Source: Streptomyces lincolnensis
GTDB taxonomy: Bacteria > Actinomycetota > Actinomycetes > Streptomycetales > Streptomycetaceae
Direction: 5' to 3'
NCBI RefSeq assembly: GCF_001685355.1
Contig: NZ_CP016438.1
Coordinates: 8,990,001 to 9,054,000 of the forward strand
DNA: 64,000 nucleotides
Part shown: piece by piece, positions 52,073 to 61,137 of the stretch
Numbering within the stretch: position 1 is the stretch's first letter
Layout of the letters: the number at the start of each line of letters is the position of its first letter
Translations under genes and position numbers: made by a program
The notes under the pieces: model-generated
The model's database searches: none
Seen by the model: only the letters and a program-made list of their open reading frames with translations
Told to the model about the DNA's origin: nothing

Positions 52073-52387
52073 CTACTCGATCTCGCGCATCATCTTCTCC
52101 ATCGAGCCGACCGCCAGCCGGGTCTGCGTCAGCTCGTCCAGGGTCTGCCGCTGCTCCTCGACCGTCCGGCGCTGCAACTCCACCGTGTCCTCCAGGAGTC
52201 GGGCGTACTTGGCGGCGAGTTCCTTGTACTGCTCCTCACGTGCCGCCAGCATGCGGGCCCGCCAGGTGGCGGCGACCTGCCAGACGATCACGATGAGCAG
52301 GGCGAAGAGCCCGGCCGCGCCGACGGCGCCGACCAGCACCCCCCACTCGTCCTCAGTGGCGGCGAGGGTCACCAGTTGCTCCTTCAC
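52073..52387 (-). CDS. Small membrane-anchored coiled-coil protein
   Basis: This 104-residue protein has an N-terminal acidic part, one membrane helix (about residues 18-38, VGAVGAAGLFALLIVIVWQV) and a C-terminal coiled coil (ARLLEDTVELQRRTVEEQRQ). Its GTG start overlaps the last codons of the ArsR gene (GTGA), so translation is coupled. It most likely partners the regulator at the membrane. No family named. Confidence 0.75.
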   Translation of the reverse strand: MKEQLVTLAATEDEWGVLVGAVGAAGLFALLIVIVWQVAATWRARMLAAREEQYKELAAKYARLLEDTVELQRRTVEEQRQTLDELTQTRLAVGSMEKMMREIE

Positions 52388-52737
52388 TTCGCTTCCTCTT
52401 TCTCGGTCCGATCGGCGGACTCGGTGATCGTCGCGGCCGCCCGGGCGATGACCTGGGGCGTCAACTCGTAGAAGAAGGGCGCGACTTCGAAGTACTTCAT
52501 CGCCTTGCCGTCCTCGGCGAGTTCGAGCGTGCCGACGACCAGTCCGGCCGCCTCCAGGCGCTGTAGGTGCATGTGCAGCAGCGGGCGGCCCATGCCGATC
52601 TCGCGGGCCAGCGCGCTGACGTAGTTCCGGCGCTCCACGAGTGCCGCGACGATCCGCAGACGGTGCGGATTGCCGAGCGCGGAGAGCACCTTCAGCAAGG
52701 TGTCGCCCGTCGGTGCCGGAGGCGGGACCTCGGGCAT
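52384..52737 (-). CDS. ArsR-type winged-helix regulator
   Basis: This 117-residue protein has the winged helix LSALGNPHRLRIVAALVERR, recognition helix VSALAREIGMGRPLLHMHLQ and wing ELAEDGKAMKYFEV. No Cys pair is present, so it probably senses something other than a metal. It is divergent from the two-component system at 52970. Paired TGTCA/TGACA palindromes lie between (52759-52809). It heads a minus-strand unit with the membrane coiled-coil protein and possibly the MMPL exporter. Confidence 0.9.
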   Translation of the reverse strand: MPEVPPPAPTGDTLLKVLSALGNPHRLRIVAALVERRNYVSALAREIGMGRPLLHMHLQRLEAAGLVVGTLELAEDGKAMKYFEVAPFFYELTPQVIARAAATITESADRTEKEEAK

Positions 52738-52758
52738 TGCGGCCCCTTTCCGTCGTAC

Positions 52759-52809
52759 CTGTCAGAAAAGGCTGACAGGCGCGGGGAGTACCTGTCAAAG
52801 TTTTCTGAC
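52759..52809. promoter_or_regulatory. Two operators TGTCA-N8-TGACA
   Basis: TGTCA, 8 bases, TGACA at 52759-52776 and again at 52792-52809, centres 33 bp apart (about three helix turns). The first extends to an 8-6-8 palindrome (CCTGTCAG...CTGACAGG). Both share a TGTCAGAAAA half (inverted in the second). Confidence 0.8.
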
Positions 52810-52969
52810 ACCTCTCGGGGAAGATGGGGGACGGATGGGGGACATCTCAGGGTCGGCTCAGGGTCAGTGCGAGGCTCGGCTCGGATTCGCCTCCGGGCCC
52901 CACGGTCGCCGACCGCGGATACTCCCGCCGTCGTATACGCCCCCGCATCCCCCCTCCTACGGTGGAAAG

Positions 52970-54154
52970 GTGACGACCTTCGACCGTCCGGCCGCCCGCT
53001 TCAGGGCACTGCCGCCGCGCGCCGTGGACCTGCTGGTGGTGGCCGTGGTCGCCTGGTTCACCGGACTGGACGCGGCGGCGAACGACCCGCAGTACCAGCA
53101 GGCCGACTCGTTCACCTGGCTGCTGCTGGCGGTCTCGCTGGCGGTCCTTGCATGGCGGCGGCGGTGGCCGGTGCCGGTGGCGCTGGTGACCGGGGCGGCC
53201 TGCGCGGGCTGGGCGCTGCACGGGCACATCGGCGAACTGCTGAACCTGCCGACGATCGTGGCGCTGTACACGGTCGCCGTGCGGGGCGACCGCACCCGCA
53301 CCCTGTGGACGGGTCTCGCCGCTTCACTCGCCTCCGGGGCGGTCGCGCTGGCCGTGGGCCACGACGTGGTCAACCCGCAGGGGCTGCCGGTACTGGAGAT
53401 GCTGTGGCCGCTCGTGCCGCTGCTGCTCGGTGAAGTCGTACGCACCCGGCGGCAATTGCTCGACGAGTACACCGCCCGCGCAGCCCGCGCCGAGCAGGAC
53501 CGGGAACGCGAGACGGCCCGCCGGGTGAACGAGGAGCGGGTACGGATCGCCCGTGAGCTGCACGACGTCGTCGCGCACACGGTCACGGCGATGACCGTCC
53601 AGGCGGGCGTCGCGCTCGACGCGTTCGACGTACGGCCGGAGGTGGCGCGGCGGGCCCTGCGGCAGGTGCGGAACTCCGGCAAGGATGCGGTGCGCGAACT
53701 GCGGGCGACGGTCACCGTGCTGCGGGACCCGGGCGGCGACCCGGCGGAACCCGCCCCCGGGGTGGACCGGATCCCGGAGCTGGTCGAGCGGTTCGCGGGC
53801 GGGGACGTGGAGATCACACTCCGCCGGCAGGGGGAGCCGGAGCGAGCGGCGCCGGTGGTGGGGCTCGCCGCCTACCGGATCGTCCAGGAGGCACTGACGA
53901 ACGTCGTCAAGCACGCGGGAGCCCGGCACGCGACGGTCACGGTCGTCCGGGAGAACGACCGGCTGACGGTGGAGGTCGTGGACGACGGCGGGCCCTCCGG
54001 GACGGCGGAGGGCGGCTTCGGGCTGATCGGAATGCGGGAGCGCGCGCTCGCCGCCGGCGGCACGATCGACCACGGGCCGCGTCCCGAGGGCGGTTTCCGG
54101 GTACGGGCGGTGTTCCGGGCCGACGGTGAGGGTGACGGAGGACGGCGATGGTGA
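52970..54154 (+). CDS. NarL-type sensor histidine kinase
   Basis: This roughly 394-residue kinase has about four or five N-terminal helices and a HisKA_3 box with H198 (RIARELHDVVAHTV). An HATPase domain follows with an N box (ALTNVVKHAGARHATV), G1 VVDDGGPSG and G2 GGFGLIGMRER. The GTG at 52970 is the best start, although its ribosome-binding site (GGTGG) is weak. It is followed 81 bases later by its response regulator. This pair is complete, unlike the one at 5.8-7.5 kb. A 24-base duplication surrounds its stop codon. Confidence 0.92.
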   Translation: MTTFDRPAARFRALPPRAVDLLVVAVVAWFTGLDAAANDPQYQQADSFTWLLLAVSLAVLAWRRRWPVPVALVTGAACAGWALHGHIGELLNLPTIVALYTVAVRGDRTRTLWTGLAASLASGAVALAVGHDVVNPQGLPVLEMLWPLVPLLLGEVVRTRRQLLDEYTARAARAEQDRERETARRVNEERVRIARELHDVVAHTVTAMTVQAGVALDAFDVRPEVARRALRQVRNSGKDAVRELRATVTVLRDPGGDPAEPAPGVDRIPELVERFAGGDVEITLRRQGEPERAAPVVGLAAYRIVQEALTNVVKHAGARHATVTVVRENDRLTVEVVDDGGPSGTAEGGFGLIGMRERALAAGGTIDHGPRPEGGFRVRAVFRADGEGDGGRRW

Positions 54155-54183
54155 CGGGGGACGGAGGACGGCGATGGTGACGG
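54134..54183. repeat. 24-bp tandem-type repeat at the kinase 3' end
   Basis: Copies at 54134-54157 and 54160-54183 start GACGGAGGACGGCGATGG. The kinase stop codon lies inside the first copy. Confidence 0.88.
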
Positions 54184-54235
54184 CGGAGGTCGCGGACGGC
54201 GGCAAGGGAGGGTTGATCGTGACCGGAGGTGGACG

Positions 54236-54904
54236 ATGACCGTGCGGATCGTGCTCGCGGACGACCAGACCGTCGTCCGCGCCGGGTTCCGCGCCCTGCT
54301 GGACCTGACCGACGACCTCGTGGTGGTCGCGGAGGCCGCCGACGGGAAGCAGGCCGTGGAGGCGGTACGCCTGACCCGGCCCGACGTCGTCCTGATGGAC
54401 ATCCGCATGCCCGGCGTCGACGGCATCGAGGCCACCCGTCGCATCGCCGCCGACCCCGACCTGGACGCCGTACGGGTGCTGGTGCTCACGACGTACCAGG
54501 TCGACGCGTATGTCTTCGAGGCGCTGCGGCACGGCGCGGCCGGCTTTCTGCTGAAGGACGTCGAGCCGGACGAACTGCGGGCGGCGATCCGCGCGGTCGC
54601 GGACGGAGGGAGCCTGCTCGCGCCGGCCGTCACGCGCGCGGTGGTGGAGGAGTTCGCCCGGCTGAAGGCGCCCGAGGCGGCGGGCCGGGAGCGGCTGGCG
54701 GTGCTGACCGCGCGGGAGCGCGAGGTGATGGCCCTGGTCGCGGGCGGGCTCGGCAACGAGGAGATCGGCGCGGCCCTCCTGATGAGCCCGCTGACCGCGA
54801 AGACCCATGTGAGCCGGGCGATGACCAAGCTCGGCGCACGGGACCGGGCCCAGCTGGTGGTGCTGGCGTACGAGACGGGGCTGGTCAGGCCGGGCGAGCG
54901 CTGA
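54236..54904 (+). CDS. NarL/FixJ-family response regulator
   Basis: This 222-residue regulator has a receiver domain with D9/D10, phospho-acceptor D55 (VVLMDIRMP) and K in FLLKDVEP. The LuxR HTH includes LTAREREVMALVAGGLGNEE, then HVSRAMTKLG. GGAGGTGG precedes ATG 54236. It pairs with the kinase at 52970. The divergent ArsR-type gene shares the promoter region, so the system may tie cell-envelope signals to the MMPL exporter; that link is inference. Confidence 0.95.
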   Translation: MTVRIVLADDQTVVRAGFRALLDLTDDLVVVAEAADGKQAVEAVRLTRPDVVLMDIRMPGVDGIEATRRIAADPDLDAVRVLVLTTYQVDAYVFEALRHGAAGFLLKDVEPDELRAAIRAVADGGSLLAPAVTRAVVEEFARLKAPEAAGRERLAVLTAREREVMALVAGGLGNEEIGAALLMSPLTAKTHVSRAMTKLGARDRAQLVVLAYETGLVRPGER

Positions 54905-55041
54905 CCCTCGCCGCGAGCCCGGCCCGGGCCCCTGCTCCCTTGGGAGTAGCCACCGACTCCCGGCGGCGGATGTCCGGATCGTGCGGTCTTCCTACGGTCG
55001 TGGGCATGGACCAAGAGCCTTTCCGTGAACGGAGTTTCACC

Positions 55042-56964
55042 ATGCCGTGGACCCCCGCCCGCCTGCGGCTGCTGCTCGTCCTGGTCGTCGCCGACCTCCT
55101 GCTGTCGGCCGGAGTCTCCCGCGCTCACGCCGGGGAGACCCGGCCCGCGTCCCACGGAGCGCGGATCACGGCCGAGGACGAGGTGGGCGAGCGCCTGGTC
55201 GACCTCACCGTCGACTCGCCCGCCCTGGGCCGCACCGCGAAGGTCCGGCTGCTGACACCGGACGGCTGGGAGGACCGCGAACCGGGCGACACCTGGCCGA
55301 CGCTGTACCTGCTGGTCGGCGGCGACGGCAACCACAAGGCCTGGACCGAGGACTACGACGCCCGCCTCAAGGGCCTGCGCCAGCTGCGGGACGTCCTCGT
55401 GGTGATGCCGGAGATGCCGCTGTTCGGTTTCTACAGCGACTGGTTCAACCGCGGCCGGGGCGGCCCGCCCGCCGTGGAGACCTTCCACCTGCGCGAAGTG
55501 CGCCCCCTCCTGGAGCACCAGTACGGGGCGGGCACGCGTCGTGCGGCCGCGGGGGAGTCGCAGGGCGGGTTCGGGGCCCTCTCCTATGCGGCACGTCACC
55601 CGGGCCTGTTCCGCGCGGCGGCGAGCTACAGCGGCTTCGTGCATCCCAGCCGGCACCCGCACGCGGTCAAGGCCGCGATGACCTATCTGGGCCTGGACTG
55701 GCAGGCCCTGTGGGGTGACCCGGTCGACCAGCGCGCCGTCTGGCGGGCCCACGACCCCTACCACCTGGCCCACCGGTTGCGCACCACACCGGTGTACCTC
55801 TCCAGCGGCGACGGCCGGGCCGGCGTCCTCGACCCACCGGGCACCGAACCCGACCCGGAGATCCCGGGACTGGAGGACCCGGCCGACCCGTTCCCCGAGG
55901 ACGCCATCTCCCCGACGGAGACCCTCATGCACCGCGAGTCGCAGGCGGTGGCCACCCGTCTGAGGGCCCTCGGCACCCCGGTGACGACACACTTCTACGC
56001 GGGCACGCACTCCCCGCCGTACTGGGCCCGCGAGTTCCACCGCTCGCTGCCCCTCCTCCTGGATGCGCTGCGCGAGCCGGAGGTGCGAGCGCAGGAGCGC
56101 GTGGGGCACCGTCAGGTCGACCTCACCGTCGACTCCCCCGCCCTCGGCGGGACCGCCAAGGTGCGGTTGCTGACCCCGGACGGCTGGGAGCGGCGGCGGC
56201 CCGGCGACACCTGGCCCGTGCTCTACCTCCTGCACGGCGGGTTCGAGCCGGAGACGTACAAGACCTGGATCCGCGAGTCCGACATCGAGGAACTGCCCGC
56301 GCTGCGGGACGTCCTCGTGGTGATGCCGGAGGGCGGGCAGGTCGGGTTCTACAGCGACTGGTGGAACCACGGCCGGGGCGGCCCGCCCGCCTGGCAGACC
56401 TTCCATCTGGACGAACTGCGCCCGCTGCTCGAACATCACTACGGCGCCGGAACACGCCGTGCCGTGGCCGGACTGTCGATGGGCGGCTTCGGCGCGGTGT
56501 CCTACGCGGCCCGCCGCCCGGACCTGTTCCGCGCGGCCGCGAGCTTCAGCGGGCCCGTCCACCTCCTCCACCCCCGCATGCGCGAGGTCTGGCCACAGAT
56601 GGAGGAGGCCTACGGCGACGACCTGGACGCACTCTGGGGCGACCCGGACGCCCAGCGCGCCGTCTGGCAGGCACACGACCCGCACCACCTGGCCGAACGC
56701 CTGCGCCGTACGCCGGTGTACCTGTCCACGGGAGACGGCACGCCCGGACCGCTGGACCCACCGGGCAGCGCGTACGACCCGGCCGAAGCCGTCATCCACG
56801 ACCTGACCCGGTCCCTGCACACCCGGCTACGACAGCTCGGCGCACCGGTGACCGGCCACTTCCACACCGGCTCCCACCATCCGGCTTACGGGGAGCGGGA
56901 GTTGCGCCACGCGCTGCCCCGGCTGCTGCGGGCCCTCGCCCCGGTGTCAGGAGGTCATGCGTGA
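55042..56964 (+). CDS. Secreted double esterase (two tandem Ag85/esterase-D domains)
   Basis: This 640-residue protein has a signal peptide (ARLRLLLVLVVADLLLSAGV) and two homologous alpha/beta-hydrolase domains. In the first (about residues 40-335) the nucleophile is S173 in AGESQGGFGAL. In the second (about 350-640) it is S479 in AGLSMGGFGAV. Both repeat VDLTVDSPALG, KVRLLTPDGWE and FYSDWxNxGRGG. Domain 1 has the variant GESQGG rather than GLSMGG. I chose ATG 55042 behind GGAG; 55006 is possible. Likely cell-wall or polyketide esterases. Confidence 0.9.
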   Translation: MPWTPARLRLLLVLVVADLLLSAGVSRAHAGETRPASHGARITAEDEVGERLVDLTVDSPALGRTAKVRLLTPDGWEDREPGDTWPTLYLLVGGDGNHKAWTEDYDARLKGLRQLRDVLVVMPEMPLFGFYSDWFNRGRGGPPAVETFHLREVRPLLEHQYGAGTRRAAAGESQGGFGALSYAARHPGLFRAAASYSGFVHPSRHPHAVKAAMTYLGLDWQALWGDPVDQRAVWRAHDPYHLAHRLRTTPVYLSSGDGRAGVLDPPGTEPDPEIPGLEDPADPFPEDAISPTETLMHRESQAVATRLRALGTPVTTHFYAGTHSPPYWAREFHRSLPLLLDALREPEVRAQERVGHRQVDLTVDSPALGGTAKVRLLTPDGWERRRPGDTWPVLYLLHGGFEPETYKTWIRESDIEELPALRDVLVVMPEGGQVGFYSDWWNHGRGGPPAWQTFHLDELRPLLEHHYGAGTRRAVAGLSMGGFGAVSYAARRPDLFRAAASFSGPVHLLHPRMREVWPQMEEAYGDDLDALWGDPDAQRAVWQAHDPHHLAERLRRTPVYLSTGDGTPGPLDPPGSAYDPAEAVIHDLTRSLHTRLRQLGAPVTGHFHTGSHHPAYGERELRHALPRLLRALAPVSGGHA

Positions 56965-58055
56965 GCCGGAGCCGACTTCCTGTCGCGGCGGAACGCCCAG
57001 TCCATCCCCGGCTCCATCACGCACCGGAAGACCCGCCGCACGGGAGAGGTGCACAGGACGGTCACGACCACGCCGGCGACCAGGGTGACGGCGATCGTGC
57101 CCAGCGGGGAGTGGGGCCAGTCGTGACGGAACCACTCCCAGTGGTTGCCGGCCTGGATGAAGAAGCCGTGCAGGAGATAGCCGTAGAGGGTGCCGGCGCC
57201 CAGGGTGGTGAACCACATCCGCCGTCCCGGCACCCAGGAGAGGAAGCAGGCGACCAGGGTCAGGGAGCAGCCGAACAGGGCGAGTGCCATCAGGGGCCCG
57301 TACCACGCGGGCACACCGAACTCCTGGGCGCTGGCGCGGTGGAAGAACCAGGCGTAGTCCATCCGCGGCACCGCCCAGTAGGCGAAGGCCAGCGCGGACA
57401 GGAGGACCGGCACCGCCAGCAGCCGCGTCCGCCAGGTGCGCACGAGCTGGAAGTGCTCCGGGCGCAGGCACAGGCCCAGCACGAAGTAGGGCAGGAACTG
57501 CAAGGTGCGCTGGAGGTCGAGGTCCGCGCCGATGGTCGGTGACAGCGACGCCAGTGCCGCTACGGTGAGCGCGACCGGCAGCGGGTGGCGCAGCTTGTTC
57601 CAGATGGGCGTGGTCAGCCGCCAGATGAACAGCGCCGCCAGGAACCACGTCAGATACAGCGGGTCCAGCAGGCTGACCGGCCGGTCCGGGACGCCGTCGG
57701 ACCACCGGGTGAAGTAGGTGTACGCCGTCTCGAACACGACGTAGGGGACGACGACCCCGGTGACCAGGCGCTTGATCTTCCGCGGACTCGCGTCGAAGCT
57801 CCGCGAGAAGTAGCCGGAGATGATGATGAACGCCGGCATGTGGAAGGCGTAGACGACCGTGTAGAGCGCGGTGACGGTACGGCTGTCGGAGCGCAGCGGC
57901 TCCCAGGCGTGCCCCATCGCCACCAGAACGATCGCCAGGTACTTGGCGTTGTCGAAGAACGCGTCGCGCCGTGCCGTTCTGGCCGTCGGACGCACCGGCC
58001 CCTCGGATGCGCGGGGGACGGAGGTCGAGACCGGGGAGGGGGAGAACGACGACAT
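56955..58055 (-). CDS. Acyltransferase-3-family membrane protein
   Basis: This 366-residue integral membrane protein has about ten helices. Near the N-terminus is the conserved FFDNAKYLAIVLVAMGHAWE, with the His of the active site. This family O-acylates wall glycans or antibiotics using acyl-CoA from the cytoplasm. It converges with the esterase gene, and the two stop codons overlap by 10 bases. ATG 58055 (MSSFSP) is preferred over the upstream ATG. Confidence 0.88.
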   Translation of the reverse strand: MSSFSPSPVSTSVPRASEGPVRPTARTARRDAFFDNAKYLAIVLVAMGHAWEPLRSDSRTVTALYTVVYAFHMPAFIIISGYFSRSFDASPRKIKRLVTGVVVPYVVFETAYTYFTRWSDGVPDRPVSLLDPLYLTWFLAALFIWRLTTPIWNKLRHPLPVALTVAALASLSPTIGADLDLQRTLQFLPYFVLGLCLRPEHFQLVRTWRTRLLAVPVLLSALAFAYWAVPRMDYAWFFHRASAQEFGVPAWYGPLMALALFGCSLTLVACFLSWVPGRRMWFTTLGAGTLYGYLLHGFFIQAGNHWEWFRHDWPHSPLGTIAVTLVAGVVVTVLCTSPVRRVFRCVMEPGMDWAFRRDRKSAPAHA

Positions 58056-58291
58056 CCGCCGCGCCTGACCGTTTCCGGGCGGTCCCAAACCCCTGCGGCG
58101 GTGAGAGGCCGGTCATACCCTGACGGGCGAATGCCGACCAGCAGCCGACAGAGGGCGCCAGACGGAGGAAAGGCGCTGGTCAGGGCCGCCTCGCGGGCCG
58201 TCCCGGCGGCGCGCGGGCGCTGGGACCGGTTGCGGCGGGGTGTGGGCCTTCTCACGGTGGGCCCAGGACAACGCAATCGAAAGGAACGCGC

Positions 58292-58897
58292 ATGCGCCCC
58301 CTGGTATCCCGCGGTCTCCTCCTGCCGCCCCTGTTGTGCTCGGCCCTGCTGTTCGTGCCGGTCGGCACCGCCGCGGCAGTGAGCGACATCCACGCGGAGA
58401 CCGCGGACCGGACCACCGTGGCGTGGTCCGCCCCGGCCGCGGAAGCGATCGCGGGGCGGCTCGACGTACTGGAGAGGGCGGACCACGAGGACGTGTTCGC
58501 CCCGCTGGTCGACGCGGTGAACTCCATCGCCCTGACGGAGGACGGCCGCCTCGACCCGGCCGAGGCCACGCGGTACGCCGAGTCCGTACGGGCCGCGCAC
58601 GCCACCGTGCAGCAGCGGCTGATCGCCGCCGGCCTCCCCGAGACGGCCCCGGAGTCCAGGGCGGCCGCGGACCCCGTGTCGGACCTGCTCGCGTCGCTCC
58701 AGAAGGCGGTCGAGGGGCTGCTCGGCTCGCTCACCAAGCTCGACCTGGGCGGGGTCCTGGGCGCCGTCACCGGCCTGCTGACGCCGGTTCTCGGCCTGGT
58801 CACGGGGCTGCTCGGCGGCGGACTGCCCAAGCTCCCGGCCGAGCTGCCCGCGGACCTGCCGGCGGACCTCCCGGCCGCGGGCGCCCCAGCCGGCTGA
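58292..58897 (+). CDS. Secreted helical hypothetical protein
   Basis: This 201-residue protein has a signal peptide (LLLPPLLCSALLFVPVGTAA) cut near AAAVS. The mature part is rich in Ala/Leu/Asp, with helices and an aliphatic repeat (LLGSLTKLDLGGVLGAVTGL), then a Pro-rich tail (LPKLPAELPADLPADLPAAG). AAAGGAA lies about 10 bases before the ATG at 58292. I know of no named family; similar small secreted proteins are widespread in Streptomyces and often adjacent to secreted enzymes. Confidence 0.8.
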   Translation: MRPLVSRGLLLPPLLCSALLFVPVGTAAAVSDIHAETADRTTVAWSAPAAEAIAGRLDVLERADHEDVFAPLVDAVNSIALTEDGRLDPAEATRYAESVRAAHATVQQRLIAAGLPETAPESRAAADPVSDLLASLQKAVEGLLGSLTKLDLGGVLGAVTGLLTPVLGLVTGLLGGGLPKLPAELPADLPADLPAAGAPAG

Positions 58898-58980
58898 CCC
58901 ACCGTCAGAAAGCGGCAACCCGCCGGGCGTCGGCGGCGACCTGAAGGTGAAATCCCGTCCCCCACCGAGGGAGTTCACCT

Positions 58981-59844
58981 GTGCGCACCCATCTCGCACG
59001 TCTGGTCGCCGTCCTCGCCGCCGTGGCCGCGCTCCTCGCCGCGCCCGGCACGGCCGCGGCGGAGGTGTCGGCCCCACGGCAGGCAGCCGCCGACTGGAAC
59101 CCGCCCGCGAACCTGGTCCAGCCCCTGAACGAGGTCTGGAACCACGTCGAGTCGACCTACCCGAACCTCTACGGCTTCCGCAACTACGGCTGGGACCAGC
59201 TGGTCGCCAACCGGGGAAGCGTCAACTACTGCGTCCGCTGGGAATCCGACGCACCCGTCTCCGCCGCCCTGCGCGACCGCGTCCACACCGGCCTGAAGAA
59301 GCAGTTCGGCAAGTGGATGGCGGCCATGGTGGACAACGGCACCGGCCACAACGCCTGGCCCTACTCCACCGTCCCCGTCAACATCGTCGGCTGGGCGGTG
59401 AAGAACCGCTCGACCCTCCAGTGGACCGACAACTCCGTCGACATCTACGCCGGGAACCTCGACGGCGGCGGAGCCCCGCAGTGCGCCCCCGACTGCGGGC
59501 GCTTCTTCCACCAGGACGGCAACTACTCCAAGTGCCCGGGCGGCGCCGCCCGCCACTACGACCAGTCGCTGTGGCTGACCAAGGGCTTCCAGGGCGGCGC
59601 GGGCGGCGACTGGGGCCAGCGGGTCGGCCAGGAGTACTTCACCGGGGCGCTGGACCAGGAGAACATCCACATCTATCTGCACGAAGTCGGCCACACCTTC
59701 GGCCTCGACGACTTCTACGACTGGACTCCCACCGGCCAGTGCTGCTTCCTGATGAAGGCGGGCAGCGCGGCGCAGATCACGGAGTTCGACAAGTGGATGC
59801 TCCGCGACTTCTGGCGCCACCTGAAGAGCCGCTACGGGCTCTGA
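58981..59844 (+). CDS. Secreted zinc metalloprotease-like protein (HExxH)
   Basis: This 287-residue protein has a signal peptide (LVAVLAAVAALLAAPGTAAA). The zinc motif HEVGH (H234, E235, H238) is followed by TFGLDDFYDW, where the Asp pair could supply the third ligand. Six cysteines suggest disulphides (SVNYCVRW, APQCAPDCGRF, SKCPGG, GQCCFLM). It resembles small extracellular actinomycete metallopeptidases. The start is a GTG at 58981, and the substrate is unproven. It stands alone after the secreted helical protein. Confidence 0.87.
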   Translation: MRTHLARLVAVLAAVAALLAAPGTAAAEVSAPRQAAADWNPPANLVQPLNEVWNHVESTYPNLYGFRNYGWDQLVANRGSVNYCVRWESDAPVSAALRDRVHTGLKKQFGKWMAAMVDNGTGHNAWPYSTVPVNIVGWAVKNRSTLQWTDNSVDIYAGNLDGGGAPQCAPDCGRFFHQDGNYSKCPGGAARHYDQSLWLTKGFQGGAGGDWGQRVGQEYFTGALDQENIHIYLHEVGHTFGLDDFYDWTPTGQCCFLMKAGSAAQITEFDKWMLRDFWRHLKSRYGL

Positions 59845-59893
59845 CGTTCACAGCGTGCTCCTCATGGTCCACCGGGTCGCGTCGTACGAACCA

Positions 59894-59923
59894 TTGACGC
59901 GGCCCGGTGTCGCCTGTCACTGT
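59894..59923 (+). promoter_or_regulatory. Promoter of the LacI gene
   Basis: TTGACG (59894-59899), 18 bases, CACTGT (59918-59923). The LacI operator begins three bases later. Confidence 0.5.
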
Positions 59924-59925
59924 CC

Positions 59926-59985
59926 TGACTACGTAGTCAACGGCTTCCGTCGGCACTTGTGCGAGGCGCGTTGACTACGTAGTCC
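59926..59985. promoter_or_regulatory. Two LacI operators
   Basis: Perfect palindrome GACTACGTAGTC at 59927-59938 (extended to TGACTACGTAGTCA) and again at 59973-59984, centres 46 bp apart. Both lie in the 160 bases before the LacI start. Confidence 0.82.
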
Positions 59986-60002
59986 GACGACAGGGAGACC
60001 TC

Positions 60003-61052
60003 ATGACGGCATCCGGCCCCACCCCCGGCCGCCGGCGGCGCGGTCCCGGTATGACCGAGGTCGCGCGGGCCGCCGGGGTCTCGCAGAAGACGGTGTCACG
60101 GGTCGTCAACGGCGAACCGCACGTCAGCCCGCAGGTGCGCGACCGCGTCCTGCGGGTCATCCGCGAACTGGACTACCGTCCGAACAACGCGGCGCGCGCC
60201 CTGCTCCTGGGCCGCTACCGGCGGATCGGCGTCGTCTCCCTGGGTACCGCCCTGTACGGCCCGTCGACCCTGCTCATCGCGCTGGAACGGGCGATGCAGC
60301 GGGCCGGCTACTCCTTCGCCCTGGCCGGCACCCTGGAGGGGCAGCAGATCTCCGTCGCCGTCGAGGCACTTCTGGAACAAGGCGTGGACGGCATCGTGCT
60401 GTCCGAGCCGATCGACGACGGCACACCGCTCAGGATCGGCGCGGACGTGCCCGTGGTCAGCCTCGCCGAGGGCGTCGAACTCACCGAGGGAGCGGGCGCG
60501 GTGGTCGGCGCCGACGGCGTCGCGGCCGCCCGCCTCGCGACCGAGCACCTGCTCTCCCTGGGCCACCGCACCGTCTGGCACATTCCGGGACCGCAGAACT
60601 GGTGGGCCGCCCGCGACCGCCTGCGCGGCTGGCGCGAGGCACTGGCGGCCGCCGGCATCCCCGAACCACCCCTGCCCACCGCGGGCGACTGGAGCCCGGC
60701 GTCCGGGTACGCCGCCGGCCGGCAGCTCGCCCGCCTCGCCGACGTCACCGCCGTGTTCGCCGCCAATGACGACATGGCCCTCGGCGCCCTGCGCGCGTTC
60801 GCCGAGGCCGGACTGACCGTCCCCGACGACGTCAGCGTCGTCGGATACGACGACATCCCCGCCGCCGCCTACACCTCACCGCCCCTGACCACCGTCCACC
60901 ACGACACGGCCGCCCTCGCGGACCATGCCGTCGACGTGCTGATCGCGATGATCGAGGGCAGCCCTCGCCCGGACCGACCCACCGGCCTCGCCGTCGAGTT
61001 GACCGTACGAGCCTCCAGCGGACCGGTGCGCGACCAGGCCCCCGTCGCCTGA
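60003..61052 (+). CDS. LacI-family repressor
   Basis: This 349-residue protein has a LacI HTH at about residues 17-60 (MTEVARAAGVSQKTVSRVVN; GEPHVSPQVRDRVLRVI) and a hinge helix (NNAARALLLG). A periplasmic-binding-protein-like sugar domain follows (GVDGIVLSEP; AVFAANDDMALGALRAF; VVGYDDIP). GGGAG lies seven bases before ATG 60003. Its operators sit at 59927 and 59973. It controls itself and the sugar ABC system that follows 85 bases downstream. The inducing sugar is unknown. Confidence 0.95.
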   Translation: MTASGPTPGRRRRGPGMTEVARAAGVSQKTVSRVVNGEPHVSPQVRDRVLRVIRELDYRPNNAARALLLGRYRRIGVVSLGTALYGPSTLLIALERAMQRAGYSFALAGTLEGQQISVAVEALLEQGVDGIVLSEPIDDGTPLRIGADVPVVSLAEGVELTEGAGAVVGADGVAAARLATEHLLSLGHRTVWHIPGPQNWWAARDRLRGWREALAAAGIPEPPLPTAGDWSPASGYAAGRQLARLADVTAVFAANDDMALGALRAFAEAGLTVPDDVSVVGYDDIPAAAYTSPPLTTVHHDTAALADHAVDVLIAMIEGSPRPDRPTGLAVELTVRASSGPVRDQAPVA

Positions 61053-61137
61053 CCCGCGCACCACCCTGCCCGCGTGCACCGCCCGGGACGGCGGCGCGAC
61101 GCGCCGACCAGTAGCCGCACCACGTGAGGAGTCACGT

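Noticed and set aside
53872..56820. 982-codon minus-strand frame opposite the regulator and esterase genes
   Set aside because: Runs across two genes on the other strand and shows repeated low-complexity sequence; typical high-GC shadow frame.
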